From CAYMTN01 sp964393335 (lineage in GTDB: Bacteria; Chloroflexota; Anaerolineae; Aggregatilineales; Aggregatilineaceae): DNA of 37,744 nt. This document shows, piece after piece, positions 25,952 to 34,542 of this stretch (positions are counted from its first letter, which is position 1; every line of letters begins with the position of its first letter). The translations under genes were made by a program, and so were the position numbers. The stretch covers positions 1 through 37,744 of the forward strand of contig CAYMTN010000023.1 in assembly GCA_964393335.1 (NCBI GenBank), in the 5' to 3' direction. The notes beneath the pieces were generated by a model, which was given only the letters and a program-made list of their open reading frames with translations, had not been told where the DNA came from and made no database searches.

Positions 25952-27487
25952 TCACATGATGGGGTGGCGGTTGGCCGTCGCCAGTCCCCGCAAAAAGCCA
26001 CTCATCATCGGCCACAACGGTTTGTAGAGTTCATAACGTTCGGCATAACGTTTGTGCTGCTCAAGGTCAGGTTCAAAGCGTTGCTTAAGTTTCACCATCA
26101 CCTGGACACCCTCGGCGTAAGTCGAGAAGACGCCGCTGCCAACCCCTGCCATGATCGCTGCACCCAAAGCGCCTGCCTCGGTAATTGCGGGACGGCTGAA
26201 CGGCTGCCCCATAATATCGGCACAGATCTGAACCCACCGATCGGATTTGCTGCCGCCGCCCACCGTGCGGTAATCCGAGATCGTAATGCCCGTCGGGGGC
26301 AGCGCATCTACGCATCCTTTTAGGTAGTAAGTCATGCCCTCAATGATGCCTTTGAGAATCTCGCCACGTTGAGTCGTGAGTTGAAGTCCGGCCATTATGC
26401 CTGTCGAATCGGAAATGAACTCTGGGGGGCCAGTCGCGGCAAAGTGAGGCAGCACAATCACGCGACTTGGGTGATCGGGGATTTCGGCAAATAGCGCCGG
26501 GTAAACATCCCGCCCTGCCGCGACTGCCTGTTGATGGTCCGCGCTGGCGAACGTATCTCGAAACCATTTCACCATCGACCCACCGTGATTGTAGATGAAA
26601 CTCACAAATCGCTCAGGGATCGCGTGATGTTCAGTGTTCAACCCGCGTTCGATCATCGCCCTGGAGCCTGAACGCTGCGTGAACACCGGGGTAATACACA
26701 CATAGGTGCCCATGCCATAAACCGCACTGCCTAACTCGATCACGCCACAGCCCACCGCATTCGCACATTGGTCATGCGCACCCGACACGATGATCGTCTT
26801 GGGTGATAGACCCAGTTCGGCAGCTACCGCCGGGGCCACTGTGCCTATAGGCGTGCCGGATGGCACCGTGCGCGGCAGTTTGGCCATGTCCAGGCCGGCT
26901 TGATTCACCAATTCCTCGGACCATGTGCACTGATCGAGATCAAACAGTAAGGTCCGATTCGCCAGCGAATAATCCACTGCCGGTTCGGCACCCAGCATGA
27001 ACGCTATGAACCCACTCCAGTGTAAGACGGTAGCGGCTTGATCGTATAGGTGCGGCTGATACTGTTTTGTCCACTTCAGTTTGGTGAGGGTATAGTGGTT
27101 GCCCAGTGTATTGCCGTTAATCTGGTACAGGCGCGCATCATCCAACACGTCCCGTAGTTCGTCCAAATATTCTGCACCGCGCACATCGAAATTGAGCAGT
27201 GACGGACCCAGGATTGTGCGGTCCGGTGCCACCAGGACCACTGCTTCTCCCATGGATGATACGGCGACTGCCCGGATCGATTCGGCAGCAACCTGTGCCG
27301 TCACTTCACTGATTGCCTCTTTGACGAGCTTCCAGACGCCGGTTGTATCCAATTCGGCCCAACCGGGTTGGGGTCGTTGAACATCGTATTCACGATACGC
27401 CGTATGCAGCATCTCGCCTTCGGGTGAAAATAGCGCGACTTTGCAGCCTGTGGTTCCGGCATCGATACCTAACAACCCCTCCATCAT
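25952..27487 (-). CDS. FGGY-family carbohydrate kinase
   Basis: Cytoplasmic sugar kinase of 511 residues related to xylulokinase, gluconokinase and LsrK. The N-terminal phosphate-binding GIDAGTTGCK (about 7-16), AVSSMGEAV region, LNFDVRG (about 98-104), catalytic Asp239 in SGAHDQCANAVGCG, and C-terminal DYRTVGGGSKSDRWVQICADIMG-type adenosine site (in two short blocks) are all present. The substrate cannot be assigned from these motifs; a ketose made by the isomerase of the operon is the natural candidate. Its start overlaps the stop of the class II aldolase gene by 4 bases (ATGA). There are 39 bases before the next gene. Confidence 0.9.
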   Translation of the reverse strand: MMEGLLGIDAGTTGCKVALFSPEGEMLHTAYREYDVQRPQPGWAELDTTGVWKLVKEAISEVTAQVAAESIRAVAVSSMGEAVVLVAPDRTILGPSLLNFDVRGAEYLDELRDVLDDARLYQINGNTLGNHYTLTKLKWTKQYQPHLYDQAATVLHWSGFIAFMLGAEPAVDYSLANRTLLFDLDQCTWSEELVNQAGLDMAKLPRTVPSGTPIGTVAPAVAAELGLSPKTIIVSGAHDQCANAVGCGVIELGSAVYGMGTYVCITPVFTQRSGSRAMIERGLNTEHHAIPERFVSFIYNHGGSMVKWFRDTFASADHQQAVAAGRDVYPALFAEIPDHPSRVIVLPHFAATGPPEFISDSTGIMAGLQLTTQRGEILKGIIEGMTYYLKGCVDALPPTGITISDYRTVGGGSKSDRWVQICADIMGQPFSRPAITEAGALGAAIMAGVGSGVFSTYAEGVQVMVKLKQRFEPDLEQHKRYAERYELYKPLWPMMSGFLRGLATANRHPIM

Positions 27488-28401
27488 GTCGATACCTCGC
27501 CCGTTACTTGCGCCCGCACCCCTGTTATGCGCAAGTAATCCCGGATCAACTCAGTGGTACGCAGATATACGGCGTCTTGCGCGCGAGTGATTTCCCCGGT
27601 AGCTTGCAGCGATTTTTCATATGCCTGCCGGATTTCTGAGGCAATATTGATTTTGGCGATCCCTTTCTTGAACGCCGCGAGCACGTACGCCTGCTTAACG
27701 CCTGAGCCGCCATGTAACACCAGGGGAATCCCGGTTGCCGCACGTAGTTTGTCCAGGTGGTCCAGGTTCAGACGCGCTTCGACCTTTTTCTGATCTTTGA
27801 GCGCGCCCGAAATCGCCCCGTGAACACTGCCGACTGCTACAGAGAGCCAATCACAGCGCGTTTCTCGCACAAAACGTTCTGCTTCGTCAACGCGTGTAAA
27901 GCCCTTACCGGATTCGAACAGCTCTTCGTAGGGGGGCAGTGGCCCGGCTTCGTGTCCCAGGATCGCGCCCAGTTCGGCTTCACACGAAATCCCTGCCGCG
28001 TGGGCAAGTTCTGCCACCTGCCGCGTGGCTGCGATGTTTTCTTCCAGCGACAGCCGGGAACCATCGATCATGACTGAGTGGTAGCCCAGATCAATGGCGG
28101 TTTTGATGTCCGCGAGATAGTCAACACGCTGATCATCTTCATCGATCACCGGCACATGATCCAGGTGCAGCCGAACGTAAGCCGGCTGCTGCCATCTCCG
28201 GAATTCATCCATGACCTCAGCCGGTCCCCCTGCCTCGAACTTATACCATTCCAGGCGGGCCGTTTCGATCAAGGCAAACGAGTCTTGATCGACGACTGCG
28301 CGAATAACCGGTTCGACCATCGGCAAATAGGGCACATTGAACGCGGGGATTGCGATGCCGGCATGATAGGCGTTCAGAATAATGTCGCGAACCTTGTTCA
28401 C
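27484..28401 (-). CDS. Class II fructose/tagatose-bisphosphate aldolase family protein (GatY/KbaY/FbaA-like)
   Basis: Zinc-dependent aldolase of 305 residues. The general base and first zinc ligand are Asp81-His82 in LHLDHVP, the conserved acidic segment is SCEAELGAILGHEAG, further zinc ligands are His194 in AVGSVHGA and His230 in VLHGGSG, and INIASEIR (Asn252) is the dihydroxyacetone-phosphate contact. It would cleave a ketose-1-phosphate or ketose-1,6-bisphosphate to dihydroxyacetone phosphate plus an aldehyde. GTG 28401 is chosen: it overlaps the stop of the isomerase gene (GTGA) and has GGGAGG 10 bases upstream. Starts upstream of it would lie wholly inside the isomerase gene. Confidence 0.9.
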   Translation of the reverse strand: MNKVRDIILNAYHAGIAIPAFNVPYLPMVEPVIRAVVDQDSFALIETARLEWYKFEAGGPAEVMDEFRRWQQPAYVRLHLDHVPVIDEDDQRVDYLADIKTAIDLGYHSVMIDGSRLSLEENIAATRQVAELAHAAGISCEAELGAILGHEAGPLPPYEELFESGKGFTRVDEAERFVRETRCDWLSVAVGSVHGAISGALKDQKKVEARLNLDHLDKLRAATGIPLVLHGGSGVKQAYVLAAFKKGIAKINIASEIRQAYEKSLQATGEITRAQDAVYLRTTELIRDYLRITGVRAQVTGEVST

Positions 28402-29843
28402 AGTCGCTCGTCCTCCCGCGCAGCCTCCCATTGGGGAAGCGCAACATCATGGCCGAGATAGTAGTGCAGCGCCTCTTTGAGCGGATACACATGCGCCCCT
28501 GGTGTCAGATTGACGTGGTGACGGTGACCGGTCCGCATCACGTGCATCAGCACATCTTGCAGATTTTCCACCTGTGCGACGCCCGCGCAGCCGAAGAAAT
28601 CCGGCGGGATTTCCTCCCCAGTGAATTCACCGCGCCCTAAATACCACCGCATACGTCCCTCTTCGGTGAGCACATTGCCGAACGTAAAGTCAAACTGGGC
28701 GATGCGGCCCACATTGCAGCCGTAGCTCACCCCCTGGCCGACCGCGTTGATCAGAATATCGTGATCGGTGATCCGTCCGGGCTGTGCCATCAGCGAATCA
28801 GGCACCGGGCCACAGTGAAACAAGATGCACTTATCCTCTGTATCCGCATAGTTGTTGTTCCAATCGAGACATGTAGATGCTTTGCCAGAGGCCAGATTGA
28901 GCGCCTGCAAAGCTATCGCGCTGCCGAGATCAACTTCGCAAGCCGCTCCGATTCTTTGGTCATTTAGACTGCCCAACACAACACACGGTGAAATCCCAAG
29001 CTGTTTTTGCAGTTCCAGCCAGCACCGGATCGCGACGGCATCCATCTGATATTCATCAATGATTTCGTCCAAAACCACGCCTAGTTTAGCGAGATGGTCA
29101 AAGGCCCTTTCAGGAACCCCGGTCCAACTGGCGGTCTGGCGCAAGTGCTGCGCCTTAGCCTGATAAGCATCGCCGTTGGTGTTGCCATTCATCGCTTTTA
29201 CACGTCCAATTATCTCGGACATATCCAGCGTTTCGACGGTAATCCCATGTCGCTGAAGCGCGAGTTCATCGATGCGGACCGTCTTGAACGGGGTGGTGCG
29301 CGCACCAATTGCGCCTACTACCATGTGTCGCAACCCCTTGACCACCCGGCATACGCGGTCAAAATAGTCGATATTCTCCTTGAACTTGTCGCTGGTTGGC
29401 TTGACAACATGGGGCTTGAGTGTTGTGAACTTCACGCCGTATTGCCGAAATACATCTGTGATCGACAGTTTGCCGCAGAACGCGTCGCGTCGCAGCGCCG
29501 GTGATAGCTTGTCCATGTCGTCAGGATACGCCTGGATCAATATCGGCACATCCGCTTCCTGGAGCGCTGCTACTGCGCCGGTTTCGTCACCGAAATTGGG
29601 TAAGCACAGGATGACTCCGTCGTACTTACCCCGATTCTGCTGCAAAAAGTTGGCATAGACTTCACCTTCGCGAGTGGTTTCGACGGCGCCATAGCGGGTG
29701 GCTGTTTCATCCAGAGTTAATGTTTTATGGCCCATTTCTTCCAGGACACGAGGCAGTTCGTCACGCGCGTCAGCAATGAGCGAGGCAGGGAAAAAACCAC
29801 GATTTCCAAAAAAAAGTGCAAATGTCGATTTACCATTCTTCAT
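28398..29843 (-). CDS. L-fucose/L-arabinose isomerase family protein (COG2407-like)
   Basis: Cytoplasmic protein of 481 residues with the fucose/arabinose isomerase fold. The predicted metal ligands fall in the expected C-terminal order: Glu303 in AACEVDLGSA, Asp327 in CLDWNNN, His343 in FHCGPVP. Such enzymes interconvert an aldose and a ketose using Mn2+. The substrate is not evident; members act on fucose, arabinose and related sugars, and many are uncharacterised. It is the first gene of the operon: ATG 29843 has AGAGGTG 7 bases upstream, and the promoter and LacI-type operator are immediately before it. Confidence 0.87.
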   Translation of the reverse strand: MKNGKSTFALFFGNRGFFPASLIADARDELPRVLEEMGHKTLTLDETATRYGAVETTREGEVYANFLQQNRGKYDGVILCLPNFGDETGAVAALQEADVPILIQAYPDDMDKLSPALRRDAFCGKLSITDVFRQYGVKFTTLKPHVVKPTSDKFKENIDYFDRVCRVVKGLRHMVVGAIGARTTPFKTVRIDELALQRHGITVETLDMSEIIGRVKAMNGNTNGDAYQAKAQHLRQTASWTGVPERAFDHLAKLGVVLDEIIDEYQMDAVAIRCWLELQKQLGISPCVVLGSLNDQRIGAACEVDLGSAIALQALNLASGKASTCLDWNNNYADTEDKCILFHCGPVPDSLMAQPGRITDHDILINAVGQGVSYGCNVGRIAQFDFTFGNVLTEEGRMRWYLGRGEFTGEEIPPDFFGCAGVAQVENLQDVLMHVMRTGHRHHVNLTPGAHVYPLKEALHYYLGHDVALPQWEAAREDERL

Positions 29844-29879
29844 GGGAAAACACCTCTAATTTCAAAACACGACCGGCCG

Positions 29880-29909
29880 ATTGTAAACGTTTCCGGGAAC
29901 GTTTACAAT
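29880..29909. promoter_or_regulatory. LacI-type operator, 12-bp perfect inverted repeat
   Basis: ATTGTAAACGTT (29880-29891) and its exact complement (29898-29909) are separated by 6 bases. Each half contains the TGTAAACGTT pattern with central CG that LacI/CcpA-family repressors recognise, so this may be two mirrored sites whose centres are 12 bp apart. It lies directly downstream of the -10 of the leftward promoter and would cover the transcription start. The LacI gene at the end of the operon is the probable reader. Confidence 0.8.
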
Positions 29910-29910
29910 T

Positions 29911-29939
29911 ACTGTGCCACACATTTTCCCGCATGTCAA
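29911..29939 (-). promoter_or_regulatory. Promoter of the isomerase-kinase-aldolase-AOR operon
   Basis: Reading the - strand, a perfect -35 TTGACA (29934-29939) is followed after exactly 17 bases by a weak -10 CACAGT (29911-29916); AGTAAT, overlapping it, is an alternative. The operator begins right after. A strong -35 with a poor -10 suits a promoter whose activity is set by the repressor and perhaps helped by an activator. Confidence 0.55.
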
Positions 29940-29943
29940 GCTG

Positions 29944-30401
29944 CTCCACCAGCGAACTGTTGATAATCCCCAAGAGGTGGTGAGCAGTGCCGTCACGCAG
30001 CACAAGCCGCCCCCACGTCCTGAGAGTCTCTGACGTTTGACCCTCCGCCAAAACGGATCAACCCCCAGTTCGTGAAAGGTTATTGGAACGCGGCTTAACA
30101 AAAGAAGACTCCTCTGGTTTTCCTCCGATCTGTCTAAGAGACTATGACGATATACGGGCAGCAGACATCGGTGATTTCGCTCCTTCCTGAATTCTCCCGC
30201 GTTTAGTTACGCTATACTCAAACCGTCGAGAATCGGCGGTCCGGCACCCCTGCATACTTGCACGCCGACACGATTTGTTAGATAGTATATTGTGTCACTT
30301 GAGACGATCGCACTGCGGTCCAGATCTTCAGAACAGGGGGTAGAATACTGAGCCATACACCTCGCAAGAACAGTTCGCTTCTTTAGTTGCCGGAGGAAAG
30401 A
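29944..30401. other. Divergent intergenic region, mostly unassigned
   Basis: About 460 bases between the leftward operon promoter and the rightward binding-protein gene. It must hold the promoter of the ribose-type transporter operon. AT-rich -10-like boxes occur (TATACT near 30210, TATATT near 30290, TAGAAT near 30341), but none has a good -35 at the right distance. I see no tRNA, riboswitch-like conserved element or open frame with a convincing start. Confidence 0.4.
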
Positions 30402-31424
30402 ATGATGTTACGAAAGATAGGTGTTGTCTTCGCATTACTCGTGGTGATAGGCCTGGCGGCCTCACCCTTTTCGGCGCAGGTCGGTGCCCAGGGGTCCGAC
30501 GGCGCGAAGGATAAATGGTGCAGCGGGGTCGATATTGTGTTTTTCCCCGGCGGACCGGCGGGTGGCGTCTTCGCGGTCAACGTGTATAACGGTGCCGTCC
30601 AGGCTGCTTCCGACCTCGGGGCGAATGTGTCGTATGTCTGGTCGGATTGGGACCCCCAGAAGATGATCCAGCAGTTTGCCGAAGCCATGGCAATGAACCC
30701 GGATGGTATCGCGATCATGGGGCACCCTGGTGAAGAAGCCTTCGCGCCGTTGGTGGATGAAGCCGAGGCGAAGGGGATCATCGTGACGAGCCAGAACACG
30801 GACCTGCCCAGCATCGAAGCGAAGTATGCCGGTCAGGGCTTTGGTTATGTCGGGCAGGAACTGTACGCAACCGGTTATAACCTGGGCAAGGAAACCATCA
30901 AGCGCGCCGGTTTGGTCGAAGGTGATCGCGCGATGGTATGGGGCCTGCTTTCGCAGCCCACACGCGGCCTGCGCACCAAGGGCGTGATTGATGCGTTTGA
31001 AGAAGCTGGCCTGACGGTGGATTACCTGGAAATCGACTCGGCCACCAATGCCGACCCGCCCGCCGGTATTCCAACCTTTGTGGCATACGTATCGTCTCAG
31101 CCTGATGTGAAAGTCGTGGTCACGGACCACGGCGGGCTGACGGCAACGCTCCAGTCTTATCTGGAAGCGGCAGGCAAGGGGCCGGATGATATTTACGGCG
31201 CAGGTTTTGACCTCTCGCCAGCAACCGTCGAGGCGATCCGAAGCGGTTACACCGACCTGGTCATCGACCAGCAGCAGTGGCTCCAGGGCTACCTGCCGAT
31301 TCTGCAGATCTGCCTGACCAAAGAGTTCGCTTTCTCCGGTCTGCACATTGACACGGGTGGCGGCTTCGCCAGCATGGATAACATTGATGTCCTGGCCCCG
31401 CTGGTAGAGCAGGTGATCCGCTAA
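30402..31424 (+). CDS. Sugar ABC transporter substrate-binding protein, ribose/RbsB type
   Basis: Exported binding protein of 340 residues. The signal peptide runs to about VGAQG (residue 31); there is no lipobox at the cleavage site. The Peripla_BP_4 domain has VYNGAVQAASDLGANVSYVW, MNPDGIAIMGHPGEEAFAPLVDEAEAKGI (two adjacent blocks), GLLSQPTRGLRTKGVIDAFEEAG and IYGAGFDLSPATVEAIRSGYTDLVIDQQ (two blocks), all typical of RbsB/LsrB/XylF relatives that bind monosaccharides or similar small ligands. GGAGG lies 5 bases before ATG 30402 (8 before ATG 30405). It is the first gene of the rightward operon, and a strong hairpin follows it. Confidence 0.9.
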   Translation: MMLRKIGVVFALLVVIGLAASPFSAQVGAQGSDGAKDKWCSGVDIVFFPGGPAGGVFAVNVYNGAVQAASDLGANVSYVWSDWDPQKMIQQFAEAMAMNPDGIAIMGHPGEEAFAPLVDEAEAKGIIVTSQNTDLPSIEAKYAGQGFGYVGQELYATGYNLGKETIKRAGLVEGDRAMVWGLLSQPTRGLRTKGVIDAFEEAGLTVDYLEIDSATNADPPAGIPTFVAYVSSQPDVKVVVTDHGGLTATLQSYLEAAGKGPDDIYGAGFDLSPATVEAIRSGYTDLVIDQQQWLQGYLPILQICLTKEFAFSGLHIDTGGGFASMDNIDVLAPLVEQVIR

Positions 31425-31496
31425 ACCCTTGTACGTTGGCCCGCTCAGGAAAAGCATGTTCCACGTTGTTTGGGCCTGAGAGGGTACTGTTTCTGG

Positions 31497-31535
31497 GGAG
31501 CAAACGGCTGAGACTACACCCTACCCGTTTGCTCC
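31497..31535 (+). promoter_or_regulatory. Intercistronic hairpin after the ribose-type binding-protein gene
   Basis: Perfect 11-bp inverted repeat, GGAGCAAACGG (31497-31507) and its complement (31525-31535), with a 17-base loop, followed by TTTGA. It lies 72 bases after the binding-protein stop and 24 bases before the ATPase start. Like the hairpin at 13120-13145, it probably raises the level of binding-protein message over the membrane components by blocking 3' decay or by partial termination. Confidence 0.6.
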
Positions 31536-31559
31536 TTTGACTTACAAAGAGAGGCTTCG

Positions 31560-32315
31560 ATGGACTATATATTGGAAATGCGAAATATCTCCAAATCGTT
31601 TGGCGAAGTCCGGTCGCTGCGCCAGGTCGATTTCCGGGTAGGACAAAACGAAATCGTCGGACTATTGGGCGATAATGGAGCCGGAAAATCGACCCTGATC
31701 AAAGTCATTACCGGGTACTATCGACCGGATGAGGGAGAAATTTATTTTCGGGGGCAGCGCGTCGAGAATCTCACTGTTCCCAAAGCGCGCAAGCTGGGCG
31801 TAGAGACCGTGTACCAGGAACGCGCGCTGGCCGATCTACAAACTCTGTGGCGCAACATCTTCTTGGGACGTGAGATATCCAACCGGTTTGGTTTTCTGAA
31901 TATCCCAAAAATGAAGGAAGACACCCGCCGCTTGATGACGGAGTCGATGGGGTTTACCTCCCTTGCCGTCAGTCCTGACTCGGTGATCAAGACGTTTTCC
32001 GGGGGTGAAAAACAGGGGGTTGCGATTGTCCGCGCGTTGTACTTCCATGCCGATCTGATTGTGCTGGATGAGCCGACGATGGGCCTATCCCTGCAGGAAA
32101 CTCGCAAGTTGATCGAGTTCGTGCGGGATATCAAACAAGCAGACAAATCCGCGGTTTTCATTGATCACAACGTGTTCCACGTCTATTCGGTGGCTGATCG
32201 AGTTGTGGTGTTGGATCGCGGTCATGTTGCTGGGGAATTTATGACCAAAGACATCACGCTCGACACCCTGATGGAGAAAATGTATCGGGTGGCCCAGACC
32301 GGTAGTCTTGATTGA
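31560..32315 (+). CDS. Sugar ABC transporter ATPase, single-domain ribose/fructose (FrcA-like) type
   Basis: Cytoplasmic ATPase of 251 residues. Walker A GDNGAGKST is at 37-45, the Q-loop at VYQE (about 84-87), the signature FSGGEKQGVAIVRAL at about 146-160, Walker B LIVLDEP at 166-172, and the switch His in VFIDHNV. RbsA and XylG relatives usually have two fused ATPase domains; this one has a single domain, so it must act as a homodimer as in FrcA-type systems. It lies between the binding-protein and permease genes. Confidence 0.9.
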   Translation: MDYILEMRNISKSFGEVRSLRQVDFRVGQNEIVGLLGDNGAGKSTLIKVITGYYRPDEGEIYFRGQRVENLTVPKARKLGVETVYQERALADLQTLWRNIFLGREISNRFGFLNIPKMKEDTRRLMTESMGFTSLAVSPDSVIKTFSGGEKQGVAIVRALYFHADLIVLDEPTMGLSLQETRKLIEFVRDIKQADKSAVFIDHNVFHVYSVADRVVVLDRGHVAGEFMTKDITLDTLMEKMYRVAQTGSLD

Positions 32316-32358
32316 TTTTGATGAACTATATGACTGTTGATGGAAGGCATAGGAAAAA

Positions 32359-33366
32359 ATGACCACTCGCGTAGAAGCCCGAGATCGGGTCCAGACCTGG
32401 CGAACGGTCCTGACCCAGCTTGCCCGAAAAAATAGCTTACAGCTTGGTATCATCGGGGTACTGATCGGATTGTGGATCTTGTTTATCGTCAGAGCACCCA
32501 ATACATTTCTAAAATTCGATATCTACCGGGCCTTGATGACCTCGACTCCGTATTGGGGCATGATCGCGCTGCCCTTGACGATGGTCGTCATCGCCGGGGA
32601 AATGGATTTGTCGTTCACCTCGATCATGGCCGTTGGCATGGTCGCATTCTGGGAAGTCTATGATACCTCCGGCAGCCTGGGGCTGGCTTTTGTAGCCTGT
32701 CTGGTTATCGGCTTTCTGGTCGGTCTGCTCAATGGCATCATTATTGTGAAGCTGGGAATTCCGTCCTTGATTGCCACGATTGGCACCCAGTTCTTTTGGC
32801 GCGGGGCGGTCGAACGCGTCACGCAAGGGCAGGGACACTCGCTGGTTTTCACCAAAGGAACCCTCCTGCGTGACGGCCTGGTCAGCAATGTATGGGGACG
32901 CTTCCCGGCGCAAGCTCTCTGGATGGTCGTCGTGGCGGTCGTCGTATGGATCGTCATGAATCGCCACAAGTTCGGCGCGCATGTCTATCTGATCGGAGAC
33001 AACGAAAACAGCGCCCGGCTGATGGGTATCAATGTCGACCGTACGCGGATGCTGCTGTTTGCGTGGGTCGGCCTGGCGGCGGCGTTCGGGGGTGTTGTTC
33101 AGAGCGTGTCCGTGTGGTATTTCTGGCCCAACCTGGGCGAAGGCTACCTGATGAACACGCTGGCGGCGGTGTTCCTGGGCGGCACGTCGGTGTTCGGTGG
33201 TACAGGATCAATCTTGGGGACGTTTGTCGGCTGCTTTATCATTGGCGCGATCCAACCGGGTATTATCGCCTCAGGCTGGACAGCGTACTGGACCAAGCTG
33301 ATTTACGGTCTGATCATCACGGCATCGGTAGCCATGCATACAATATTGAGACGACGGATGGAGTAG
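32359..33366 (+). CDS. Sugar ABC transporter permease, ribose/RbsC type
   Basis: Inner-membrane permease of 335 residues with about eight to ten hydrophobic segments. BPD_transp_2 hallmarks are present: PLTMVVIAGEMDLSFTSIMA (early, the GxxDLS motif), NGIIIVKLGIPSLIATIGT, HKFGAHVYLIGDNENSARLMGINV (two blocks) and AAVFLGGTSVFGGTGSILGT. TAGGA precedes the ATG. It starts 43 bases after the ATPase gene and ends 14 bases before the first UroD-like gene, so all belong to one operon. The ligand is probably a monosaccharide used by the divergent catabolic operon. Confidence 0.9.
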   Translation: MTTRVEARDRVQTWRTVLTQLARKNSLQLGIIGVLIGLWILFIVRAPNTFLKFDIYRALMTSTPYWGMIALPLTMVVIAGEMDLSFTSIMAVGMVAFWEVYDTSGSLGLAFVACLVIGFLVGLLNGIIIVKLGIPSLIATIGTQFFWRGAVERVTQGQGHSLVFTKGTLLRDGLVSNVWGRFPAQALWMVVVAVVVWIVMNRHKFGAHVYLIGDNENSARLMGINVDRTRMLLFAWVGLAAAFGGVVQSVSVWYFWPNLGEGYLMNTLAAVFLGGTSVFGGTGSILGTFVGCFIIGAIQPGIIASGWTAYWTKLIYGLIITASVAMHTILRRRME

Positions 33367-33380
33367 CAGGCGACAATCTT

Positions 33381-34532
33381 ATGAATTCGCGCGAAAGAGT
33401 GATGTTAGCCCTTAACCACCAGGAGCCGGATCGCGTTCCTATCGATCTCGGATCGACCATCATCTCATCCATCCATCGCGTGGCGTATGGCAACGTCAAG
33501 AAGCTGCTTGGTATGGAAGTCGAAGAGGTCAAGCTGTGCGATTATGTCCAGCAGTTGCCGTATCTGGACGAAGACCTGCTGCGGCGCTTTGGCGTGGACT
33601 TTCGGATGGTCCAGTTACCGGCAGCCACCGCGCCCGGCCTGACCTATTTTGAAGAAGGTGATTATTATGCCTTCATCGACCGTTGGGGTTCTAAACTGCA
33701 TATGCCCAAAGAAGGCGGGTTTTACTTTGATTGGGTGGATTTCCCGATCAAAGACGCCACGCTGGAAGAACTTGACCGGTACCGGTGGCCGCAACCTGAC
33801 CCGTTGGCCCTGAACATCCAGCTTCGCGACCAGGCGAAATATCTGTACGACACCACGGATTATGCGTTGGTCGGCAGCGCCGTGATCGGCGGTGGGATCT
33901 TTGAGCAGCCGGCGCGTGTTATGGGGCTGCCGAATTTTCTGATGGCGTTGGTGTCTGAACCTGAATTCGCCGACCGGTTGATGGAGCAGATCACGGACAT
34001 CTACATCGAATCCTGCACGAATTACCTCGAACAAGTGGGGGAATACTTGCAGGTCTTCACCTATTGGGACGACCTGAATACCCAGAAGGGCTGGATCATC
34101 TCACCCGACCTGTACCGCAGGGTGATCAAACCGAAACAGCGCCGCCTGGTCGAGGCGATCAAACGCAACACGGATGCCAAACTGTTTTTCCACGGCTGTG
34201 GGGCAATGTTCGATCTGATCCCGGACTTAATTGACCTGGGGTTCGACATCATCAACCCGGTGCAGGTTTCAGCACAGGGGATGGATTCAAAGCGGCTTAA
34301 AGAGACTTACGGGAACGATATCGTGTTCTGGGGCGGCGGAGTCGATACACAGCGCGTGCTGCCATTTGGCACACCTCAAGAGGTGGCCGACGAGGTCAAA
34401 CGCCGCATCGATGACCTGGCCCCTGGTGGCGGTTTCGTGTTTGCCGCTGTGCACAACATCCAGGCAACCGATCCGCCAGAGAATATCGTGGCCGCATTTG
34501 AGACGGCTCTTGATTACGGACGGTATGGATAA
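33381..34532 (+). CDS. UroD/MtaA-like protein 1 (uroporphyrinogen decarboxylase superfamily)
   Basis: Protein of 383 residues in the UroD superfamily, which includes uroporphyrinogen decarboxylase and the zinc-dependent corrinoid methyltransferases MtaA, MtbA and CmuA. It begins MNSRERVMLALNHQEPDRVP, a start shared by many such proteins. A possible zinc site is His271-x-Cys273 in FFHGCGAM; the third cysteine of MtaA-type enzymes is not evident, as the later segment reads FWGGGVD. It ends with GGGFVFAAVHNIQATDPPENI. It is not the heme-pathway enzyme: no other tetrapyrrole gene is present and it sits in a sugar operon. Function is unknown; methyl transfer from a methylated substrate is one possibility. 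The frame is open far upstream within the permease gene, but ATG 33381 matches the family start. Confidence 0.8.
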   Translation: MNSRERVMLALNHQEPDRVPIDLGSTIISSIHRVAYGNVKKLLGMEVEEVKLCDYVQQLPYLDEDLLRRFGVDFRMVQLPAATAPGLTYFEEGDYYAFIDRWGSKLHMPKEGGFYFDWVDFPIKDATLEELDRYRWPQPDPLALNIQLRDQAKYLYDTTDYALVGSAVIGGGIFEQPARVMGLPNFLMALVSEPEFADRLMEQITDIYIESCTNYLEQVGEYLQVFTYWDDLNTQKGWIISPDLYRRVIKPKQRRLVEAIKRNTDAKLFFHGCGAMFDLIPDLIDLGFDIINPVQVSAQGMDSKRLKETYGNDIVFWGGGVDTQRVLPFGTPQEVADEVKRRIDDLAPGGGFVFAAVHNIQATDPPENIVAAFETALDYGRYG

Positions 34533-34542
34533 GGTTGACCTC

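Noticed and set aside
30462..31457. A 331-codon open frame on the - strand
   Set aside because: Antisense shadow of the RbsB-type gene, with no recognisable domain and an Arg/His-rich translation typical of shadows.
32892..33380. Upstream extension of the first UroD-like frame
   Set aside because: It overlaps the permease gene in another frame, is Arg/Gly-rich, and the family start MNSRERV is at 33381.
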